From assembly GCA_000611775.1 (NCBI GenBank), contig KK106981.1, positions 6,160,312 through 6,224,311 of the forward strand: a stretch of DNA of 64,000 bases. Reading direction: 5' to 3'. The stretch is from Umbilicaria muhlenbergii (lineage: Eukaryota; Ascomycota; Lecanoromycetes; Umbilicariales; Umbilicariaceae). This document shows positions 56,396 to 64,000 of this stretch, in pieces. Numbering within the stretch: position 1 is the first letter of the stretch; every line of letters begins with the position of its first letter. The notes beneath the pieces were generated by a model, which was not told the origin of the DNA, did not search any database, and worked only from the letters and a program-made list of their open reading frames with translations. Made by a program: the position numbers and the translations under genes.

Positions 56396-59300
56396 GGGGA
56401 TGTGCAGGCGGTTAGGTTGATGTTTTAAAAGCTATTTGATATGCCCCTGAAGCTCTAGGTTCAACTTGTTCCATACGGGATACATTATCCTGACGCAGAA
56501 CGAGCGCTGAGCTCCTTTCCCTGGTACCTAACCTCGATGATAGCAAACATTACCCGTCGTGATATGATGGACTTGGTGATTGCCTAATGTGGCTATCTCA
56601 TTGGTGAAGCACCAGGTCCTAGAATTGTTACTCGTAGCCCCAACATAACAAGTACGGGATTGTGAATCTGCCCCTAAATTCATAAGATCGCTTTACAATT
56701 ATGTCCTAAGACATTCTTGTATGAAGGCACAAACATACCATAAGCAAACAGCCCTTGCTCCAGTGTATCACGCGATGCCCAGGAGCACTCCTGCGCCACA
56801 GCGCACCAGCAGTCCCGTACTCCTCAGCTAGCAAAACGCCCGGTCTTAGAGGCCCTCCAAAGCAAGATGGCACGCTTGACATACTAATAACACTTACACC
56901 GTCCAACCAAAAGTGGAGCTTTGAAAACTATCAACTACTTAGTACAGTAGTCGAGCGGCTTACAAAATAGAGCTGACATCACTCAGCCTATTGTGTGACG
57001 TGTGGAAGTACCTGGTACTTGTGCGACCGACAATCTCATCTATTCAAACCTTGTATAAGAAGTGAGCAGCTTTTGGTTTTTTGTTGCCTGCAGTTTCTCA
57101 GTTGTGACATTGCACTTGTGAGTATCAGTGTGGTTGACCACCGAGTACACCCCCCCCTTGGTGTGCATAAATGCAAAGGCAAAACCCACCGATTCATGAC
57201 TATGAAGTACCCTCTGCTATTGCCTACTGTCTTTGCGACTGTCCCTTTGACTGTCTCCGCTGCTACCTCAGCTTCTACTCCTGCTGTTGCCCCCATCAAC
57301 TAACGTTTCAGCGTTGGACGGCCCGGTGAGCGTTTTCTATAGAGGTGCATGGCGCGCTGAGAGTGATTTGGAGATGATACAGCAGGCTTAATTTAGCCAT
57401 TTAATGGTTGATGACGGCGAGCTCAGCGGTCATAAATCACAGTTTTCAGGGGTAATACTTAACAGGGACCATATGTCATAGTACACAATGCTCTGCAGGT
57501 ATCCCGGTACTCCCCAGTCACATTTTCTATGGGGATTTACTCAGTGGTCATTAACCGCTAATGATGAGAAGGCTTGCTGGTGTAACTGCCCCACACCGCC
57601 GCCTTGACCATGAGCCTCAGCTCAGCTTGTCTACAATCAGTCATCACCTCACCTTCGCATCTAAACCATTTTTGGGCACTCATAGTCAGTGCAAAATCCC
57701 CAGGGGCAACCAGTCAGCCTTCATACTAATTTCTAGCTGAAAGCTAGGCCTCGCTGAGTAGGCGATGTTGTTACACCACCAAAAACCCTAACTTCTCTGC
57801 TCTCTCACAAAATATGAGTAAGCATCAGTCAACAAAGTGCTACCAAGAAGTCTTCTTTTCTCTGCTGCTTCTTCTTCATCAGTGTCATTATCTTCACCTT
57901 TCTCTCCTCTGTTTCTTCATTCTTCCCACTGTGATATTGTCCTTTGTAACGCTTCAATAGATTGTTTTCATGGAACAAATATGTAGCAGTTATGCTTGTC
58001 ATGCTGGTGCTGCTTGGAGCTCTTTCTCAGTTAGACTGCGCTCTCAATTTTCTACATGGATAAGATCCTCATCTTTATCTGTTGTGACTGCCTGTGCAAA
58101 TTATGAGTCATTTGGTGACTTAGGTCTTGTCTCCAAGATCATATTTGTCCTCGCAAAGAAAGTGATGCCTTGGTTCTCTGCTGTTCTCGCGGTACGTTTT
58201 CATGCACATCAACTAGTGTGGTGTAGCACGTGCAGTATTGCAATTTACAAAGTACTGAAAACAGGGATGGAGACCGCTTTAGAAGACACCCTTTCTACAG
58301 ACCTTTTCCCTTAGCAGGCCCAGTTTCTCCCGTTTTAGAGCTCAATTTAAAGCTCCGAGATGTCACTTAAGAAGTGAGTATATTCTAATTGACATGCAGA
58401 GACTGTCTCTCACCCCTTCAACCGCCTCCCAACCCCAGCTGCCGCCGCCGCCGCCCCCCCAAAATCAGCTGGCTCGCCGCCGCTGCTGACATCCACCCCG
58501 CGTCTCCCCTTGCCATAAATCTCCTTATGTTGCACTCATAACCCGAAGCGAAAGAGTAATCTGATCCGGACAGCATCTCGAGGTTTAGTCCTGCTACGTG
58601 TACCCAAGCAAATTATTTCAAAGGGAAGGCAAGGGCTAGCCATTCAGCTAGTCAGCACAGGGGATTGAATTTGGTCGCGCAGGGCGGCAGCAAGCAAGTA
58701 AACAGCGAGATTCAAGAGCTCTAAGAGCTCCGAGGCACCAAGAAGAGATGTAGCAGCAGCAGCACCTTCTAGATCAGAAGCAGCTTCATATAACCCTGTC
58801 TGAGTTCACTGACTTTGCCCCTGTGGCAGACCGTCCTTGCAACATGAGACCTCAGGGGTAGCAGGTGCAGCGAGACCAGTGAGACCAGCAAGCTCAGCAA
58901 GCTCCTTCCTATCAGGGGATCCAGGCGGTCTGGTAGGGTCGTTCAACTTTCCTGTCAGTAGATCCCTGGCCTAGAAGCATGCTTCTAAGTCAGCGATCCA
59001 TTGCCTGGCAAGCAGGCCAGAATTGGGTAATATTTCGTTGGCTGAGGCCGCCCCAGATTTGTGGCAGAGGGAGAGGGGGGGGGAAATAACAACAGCAGCG
59101 GTTAAATAGCTATCATGGTGGTAGCGGCGGCGGTAGTGATGGTGACAGTGACGGGTAGGAGGCGGTGGGTGGGGGTGGAAGGTGATCACTGCATGTCCAT
59201 TAGCATATGTTTAGTCCTTCAATTAGGGCGTTTAGCAGTTTTTTTGTAGTGTAGTACTAGCTATAAGAAGAATAGCAACCAATAGGGTCAATCAACGAGA

Positions 59301-59713
59301 AGTCAGTCCTGCTAGTACTACATACCTAGGTAGATCGAATGCACACCTACAACGGAGCTATGTAGGGCTAATTAAACAATAGAGGATTAGTGGGACTTCA
59401 TTTATGAGGTCATCCCGCAACTCAACGGATGCAGCACTCCACCACCATACCAAATAGAGTAGAAGGTGAAAGTGAGTTTTGTTCTGTCTGATCAGGGCTA
59501 GGAGCGGAGAATCTGGCATTCCAGGCTCACTAGGTATGTAGCACTACACTACATTCAACTGCTAAACGCCCCAAATGACAATTCAGAGCTCGAAAAATTG
59601 TGGAGGGGTAATCCCTAAACGGAAGCGGGCTTTGGAACCGCTACATCATCGCTTACTAGAAACGGCTAACAGCACCAAGACGTTACCGAGCCGTGCGAGC
59701 CTAAGGTACCTTA
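56396..59713. other. Long gene-poor stretch left of the Tc1/mariner element
   Basis: No convincing gene over 3.3 kb. There are simple repeats (CCGCCGCCGCC at 58440-58460, G-run at 59080, CAGCAGCAG-type at 58750) and scattered open frames without recognisable content (for example 57970-58314). It may contain old unidentifiable repeats. Confidence 0.45.
57196..57303 (+). CDS. Possible 35-residue secreted peptide
   Basis: A small frame starting MTMKYPLLLPTVFATVPLTV, a good signal-peptide pattern, and continuing SAATSASTPAVAPIN to a stop. Almost nothing remains after the expected cleavage at SA-A, so it may be the broken 5' end of a secreted-protein gene or an accident. Weak support. Confidence 0.2.
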   Translation: MTMKYPLLLPTVFATVPLTVSAATSASTPAVAPIN

Positions 59714-59911
59714 CGGAACCGTGCACCAAAAGTCATGACTAGCGCCTTTTCGTGCATGCGCCACATACAGGGGTAGGGCAGGGAGTAGGGCAGGGGTAGG
59801 GCAGGGGGTAGATTCTCGCCCCGAAAAGGCGGTGAGGAAAAGGGGAGCCTTCGAATATCTTCCTTTAGTAGTAGACTTCGTAGTCAGTTAGAATACTCAA
59901 TATCCAGCAAT

Positions 59912-61213
59912 ATGGTAGCCAAATCACATGATCCAGGGACCAGAGTACAAGCCCTTGCCTTAGCAGAGTATGGAGCCCCTACAAATATTGTTGCAGACTT
60001 GACAGGCTTGTCTATAAGTTCTGTAAATCACCTGAAGAAGACTGCTCGAGAGAGAGGCTAAGATCCAGAGAAATAAAAGATAATATTGACTGAATACGTT
60101 GCAGACGCTCCTCATTCTGGCCGTCCCAAAACAGTAACTTCTGACAAGGAAGAAGCAGTCCTGAATAGGGTTAAGAAGGACAGTTATGACAGGGAGATGT
60201 ATACCGCTGAACTTGAAGCTGAATTCAAGCTTTCCCCTATGTCGATTCTTCGAATTCTCCACAAAAACAAGATGCACAAGTGAAAACCAAGCTGGAAGCC
60301 AGCCCTGACACCTGCCATGAGAGAAGCCCGTCTATTTTTCGCTCAAACAGTACAACATTGGACTCTCGAAGACTGGAAAAGAGTCATTTGAACTGATGAA
60401 ACCAGCGTTATATTAAGGCACAGACGGGGGGCGATTAGGGTATGAAGAACAGCTGAAGAAAGATATGAGAAGACTTGCACAAGGCGGAGGTGAAAAGAGG
60501 CATCTGAATTCATGTTTTGAGGCTGTTTTTCATACAATAAAAAAGGCCCATATCATATATGGGAGAAGGAGACTGCTCAGTCAAGGAAGGAAGCAATAGA
60601 ATATATGAAAAGAGTGAATGACGAGAATGAAGCAGCAGCTCAAACAGAGTGGGAGATTGCTACAAAGATGCGGAGAATGAATTTGAACAGGGCTGATAAA
60701 CCCTCAGGTCGTGCTCCGCAATGGTGATATACAGATAAGCAAGGAGCAGTCACACGGAAAGCACGCAAGAGGGGTATTAACTGATAACGATACCAGAGGG
60801 AAGTCCTTGTCAAGAAGCTTATACCCTTTGCTCTTGAGTGCAAGAAAGACCGTCCCGAAACCACAGTCCAGGAAGACAAGGCGCTGAGTCATGCCTCAAG
60901 ACACCAGAAACAAATCTTTCTTGATGCCAATATCCTCCGTCTTCTATGGCCAGGCAACTCTCCAGACCTCAATGCCATTGAGCCCTGCTGGATGTGGATG
61001 AAATGATATACCACTAAGAATGAGGCTCCCCGGAACCGTCTTGCTGCTCAGAAAGCGTGGAGGCATTGCTGGCTCAAAGGCCTTGAGCAATGAAGGATTC
61101 AGCGCTGGATTGAGCGGATTCCCCGCCATATCCAGAAGATTCTTGAGCTCGACGGCGGCAATGAGTATAAGGAAGGGCGTACAGATGGAGACACTCGCCC
61201 TAAGGGACCATGA
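59912..61213 (+). pseudogene. Broken Tc1/mariner transposase with stop codons suggestive of RIP
   Basis: One reading frame runs from the ATG at 59912 to a TGA at 61211-61213 without a shift. The N-terminus has a helix-turn-helix (ALALAEYGAPTNIVADLTGL, SISSVNHLKKTARERG). Next come DAPHSGRPKTVTSDKE, the first catalytic Asp in TDETS, the second in QEDKALSH and the third in NSPDLNAIEPCWMW; about 29 residues lie between the second and third. The frame contains TAA at 60059, 60074 and 60785 and TGA at 60281, 60389, 60443, 60518, 60725, 60782, 61004 and 61091. At several TGA sites the surrounding residues match places where Trp is expected (before TDE, before GCF, in QW-YTD). TGG to TGA is a G-to-A change in the CpA context that repeat-induced point mutation attacks. 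Confidence 0.8.
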
Positions 61214-61245
61214 GCTCCAAGGCCTGCTGAACAAGCCAGACAAGA

Positions 61246-61529
61246 CTCTGAGCCCCCTACCCCTGAGCGAGCATCCCCTGCCAGAAGCTCCTCAACAAGC
61301 TCTATCTCTGCCTTCTCTGCCAGCGAGGAACGTCCAGCTAGAGGGTGAGGGTGAGGATGAGGACGTGTGGCTCAAGGACGTGGAGGGCGAGGTGTTGTGG
61401 GGTGTGGAACAGCGCCAGCAGGGCCTGAGCTGCCTAGCCCTGGGTCAGCATCCACTGCCAGAAGCTCCTCTGCAAGCCCTGTCTCCGCCTCCTCTGACAG
61501 CGAGGTACATCCGACAAGAGGCTGAGGAC
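61246..61529 (+). repeat. 177-bp (59-codon) repeat in the transposon's Ser-rich tail
   Basis: Two units: GCATCCCCTGCCAGAAGCTC at 61271 and GCATCCACTGCCAGAAGCTC at 61448 mark equivalent points 177 bp apart. In the transposase frame they read ASPARSSSTSSISAFSASEE and ASTARSSSASPVSASSDSEV, so the repeat length keeps the frame. The second unit runs into the assembly gap. Confidence 0.75.
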
Positions 61530-61720
61530 NNNNNNNNNNNNNNNNNNNNNNNNNNNNNNNNNNNNNNNNNNNNNNNNNNNNNNNNNNNNNNNNNNNNNNN
61601 NNNNNNNNNNNNNNNNNNNNNNNNNNNNNNNNNNNNNNNNNNNNNNNNNNNNNNNNNNNNNNNNNNNNNNNNNNNNNNNNNNNNNNNNNNNNNNNNNNNN
61701 NNNNNNNNNNNNNNNNNNNN
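61530..61720. other. Assembly gap (191 N)
   Basis: A run of N inside the transposon. The right flank is G-rich followed by AGCAGC/AGTAGC repeats (Ser codons), so the gap lies in a low-complexity repeat. Confidence 0.9.
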
Positions 61721-61983
61721 GTGGGGGGGGGCCGGCGGCGGCAGTGAGGGCGGCGGCAGCAGCAGTGAGAGTAGTAGCAACAGTGAGGAGGCTGCTGTCA
61801 AGGTGTACAGTTCCTATACGCATGTTAGTATGCTTAGAAAGCTGCTGAATTGACTCACCTATCTGAAACATAAAACTCTTTCGATTTATGAAGTATTACC
61901 CGATTAGGAATAAAGTCTAAGGCAGGGGGGGCATGCAGGTGGCGTTTTTAGCGTCTGGTCATGACTTTTGGTGCACGGTTCCG

Positions 61984-62430
61984 TAGTGTTCATGCCACTC
62001 TACTCCTCGTCTATTCATACGTACATAGGAGGTACAAGCAGATTCTGAATCACATACGTTCTGCCTTATCCTCGCGCAATTCGTTTGATGCATTGAATCA
62101 TGTTGAACGTCATACCTCTCTTTAGTCTCTATATGTTCTGGTCAGCAATGTAGAGCTTTATATATTATGTAAGATTACAAGGTACAATATCTCCCTATCG
62201 GAGCTGCATGTTACTCAAATCGTTTCATTTATATATTTTAGAGTAGTACAACTCCGGCTGTCTGCAGGTCAAATGACTTCGGTACTTGTGTTGCCTGGCA
62301 TCATCGTTGTTGTGCTGGATCGGACTGGCGTATGTTCATTCGGCTGTAGCAGATGAACTCGACTCAAACCGATGTATACTACATTATATCCTGTAAACAT
62401 CTTGTCACAGCAAAGTCACAGAGTTTCGAA
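61984..62430. other. Intergenic, A/T-rich
   Basis: From the TA right of the transposon to the proposed start of the second CorA-like gene. No gene seen; A/T-rich with TATATA-like stretches at 62155-62245 that could belong to a promoter. Confidence 0.35.
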
Positions 62431-63983
62431 ATGGCATGCGATGCTGAGGTGTCTTCTTCCGCAGTTCCAGCGCCCGTACCCCATCCAGAGAATCCCTCGT
62501 TCGTGGACTATAGCAGTATGCTGAAGGGAATCTATGTGCAGCACAAGGAGACTGATGCGGTGATTCGCTACCTCGACGAACGTCAAAATAGACCCCTTCC
62601 GGCCATCGAGTCTGCAACGATCGTCAATTATCGGGCCGGCAGAGACTATGAGGTAAACCACTATAGCTGCCTACATGACGGTAGAAGGAACGCTAGTCAG
62701 TGCCTTCCTGATGCGAGACCCCCATGGGCCGATGTGTTTCAAGAGAACGTGGAGAGATCAGACGATAGTGTCCTCGTCCGCTTTGTTCTCTTATCTAAGC
62801 CCTCAACCGGGTACAGGAGCCTCTCCGCCTGGATCATCACCTACTTAGGCCTGTATTTGGCACTCGAGCCTGGGTTTTTTTACCCTTTGATTGATGCAGA
62901 TGGAGATTACATACCAGAAGACAACAAGGCCCGTGGAGTGTCTCGTAACCCGACTACCCTGTTCATGGAAGCACATTGCTTTGCGCTATGTTCAGCGAAA
63001 AGGGAGCGTACCATGGTAGGTTCCAATTGGCGTCCACGAGTCGGTGAGTCATTGAACATCCTTGGAGCAAAGACAAACACTTACAGCTAACAGTCCTTGC
63101 CTTTATCGTCGACACGACAGCATTGTTCTCAGAGGCCAATAGATGGTTTTTAGACATTCTACCCAAGAGACTTCTTCCGGCGGGGGATGGGGCCCTGAAG
63201 CCTTGCGGGGTCCTGCAGTCCCAAATCCTGGACCTCTTGGGGGAAGCACACTTTTCGGACTCGGATCCAGCTATCGACAGTATTACCGCTACAATTGTGT
63301 GCACTTTCCCACGGGCTTTTAGCCGGATGTTGTGGTCGTACACACAATCTACGCGAAACAAGTTTGAACAGATAAAACGTATCCAGGAGGACGCGCTGAT
63401 TCGATCGCTGCCGAACGCGATAGACAACGATGAGTGGCTCATCAAAGAGTGGAAAGAACTTCATCATGCTCTTGGGAGATATCGTGTGGGGAATACTAAT
63501 TTTACTCGGTGGTTGCGATCCTCAGAAATTGCCTATTCAGATAGCGAGAAGACAACTTCACAGCAGCTGCAAGACGAGTTGGAGGACGTACTTGGAGACG
63601 GTTACAGGCTTGAGGCCGAGATGAGAGAGCGTATCCAAGTTCATGTCGCTGCCCTGTCTTTGGAAGAGTCAAGAAAAGGCATACAACAAGCTATATCAGT
63701 TGGCCGGCTTACACAACTGGCGTTCGTTTTTATCCCTCTTACCTTCACGACGGGTATCTTTGGGATGAACATCGAGTCTTTGAAGGACGGCGCGCCATTA
63801 TGGAAGTTTTGGGTTACTGCTACCACCATTAGCTTCGGGGCACTTCTTTTCATGGCTCTCATCGGTCGAGTGGAGCGCAAAATCCACTTTTGGCGACATA
63901 TTGCACGGGAGCAGAATGTAGGACTTCTATTGTATATGATGCGGATATTCTTACTCAAGATTACTGGACGTAGGTTGTTATAG
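62431..63983 (+). CDS. CorA-like (GMN-motif) membrane protein
   Basis: Exons 62431-63043 and 63094-63983 join in frame (GTGAGT donor, CTAACAG acceptor) for about 500 residues. The frame is open 26 codons further upstream to 62353, but MACDAEVSSSAVPAPVPHPE looks the better start. The N-terminal about 220 residues are a soluble domain (SSMLKGIYVQHKETDAVIRY, FQENVERSDDSVLVRFVLLS). Then come a helical region (WSYTQSTRNKFEQIKRIQED, TSQQLQDELEDVLGDGYRLE) and the CorA core: a long helix (ERIQVHVAALSLEESRKGIQ), TM1 (LAFVFIPLTFTTGIFGMN) with the GMN signature, and TM2 (FWVTATTISFGALLFMALIG). GMN is the selectivity-filter motif of CorA/Mrs2/Alr1 Mg2+ channels. Fungal proteins with this long N-terminal domain are of unknown transport role. 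It looks intact, unlike the split relative at 31072-36482. Confidence 0.82.
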
Positions 63984-64000
63984 GAAATGCCTCGTTACTC

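Larger units (their letters stand above)
59714..61983 (+). mobile_element. Tc1/mariner DNA transposon with intact ends
   Basis: Exact 26-bp terminal inverted repeats CGGAACCGTGCACCAAAAGT+CATGAC at 59714-59739 and, inverted, 61958-61983, each bordered by TA (59712-59713 and 61984-61985). The 2,270-bp interior (including an assembly gap) holds a transposase frame from 59912. Near the left end is a short tandem repeat of GGGTAGGGCAG-type units (59767-59812). The ends look competent in sequence but the transposase is broken, so this copy could move only with outside help. Confidence 0.9.

Noticed and set aside
57970-58314. 114-codon frame in the gene-poor region
   Set aside because: No recognisable motif and it lies among simple repeats; kept only as a possible relic.

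Overview
The window reads as a chromosome segment of a filamentous ascomycete, probably a dothideomycete. Spliced genes carry short introns (mostly 46-80 nt, GT...AG with CTAAC/CTGAC-like branch sites), genes lie on both strands a few hundred bases apart, and many products match conserved Pezizomycotina housekeeping proteins. The lineage is inferred from recalled protein similarity and no search was run. Exon models were worked out by hand from splice sites and reading frame.

Layout. 1-2977 has no gene I can support. 2978-9321 holds an F-box-like protein, histone H2A.Z and the AAA+ ATPase Rvb2, with a 228-bp TA-flanked MITE between the last two. 9322-20148 holds a C-rich/G-rich assembly gap, small membrane and secreted proteins, two tandem Ala/Lys/Pro-rich proteins and a lysophospholipid acyltransferase with an unusual basic tail. 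21137-26589 is a compact housekeeping block: Ufd1, Lin1/CD2BP2, a carboxymuconolactone-decarboxylase family protein and Snu13. 27.7-36.5 kb is a decaying accessory region. It has a degraded membrane-glycoprotein gene, then a CorA-like gene split by a small non-autonomous LTR element (TRIM). 36.8-56.4 kb returns to conserved genes: a GSRHG-repeat protein, RNA polymerase III subunit Rpc2, a Pumilio protein, an RNase III, mitochondrial ribosomal protein mS33, splicing factor SF3B2/Cus1 and an SR-rich protein. 56.4-64 kb is gene-poor and holds a Tc1/mariner transposon with intact ends and a RIP-like stop pattern, then a second, apparently intact CorA-like gene.

Functional themes. Several genes serve RNA metabolism: Snu13 (U4/U6.U5 and box C/D snoRNP), Lin1 (U5), Cus1 (U2/SF3b), an SR-rich protein, RNase III, Pumilio and Pol III Rpc2. 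H2A.Z and Rvb2 are functional partners, because Rvb1/Rvb2 are subunits of the SWR1 and INO80 remodellers that act on H2A.Z. They are neighbours here, separated by the MITE.

Most unusual items: the TRIM (31345-32607), with 177-bp LTRs that look identical by eye, a 5-bp target duplication, a primer site matching the initiator-tRNA anticodon arm as in Copia, and a 76-bp internal tandem array; and the Tc1/mariner element (59714-61983), whose transposase frame is kept end to end but broken mainly by TGA codons, several at places where Trp is expected.
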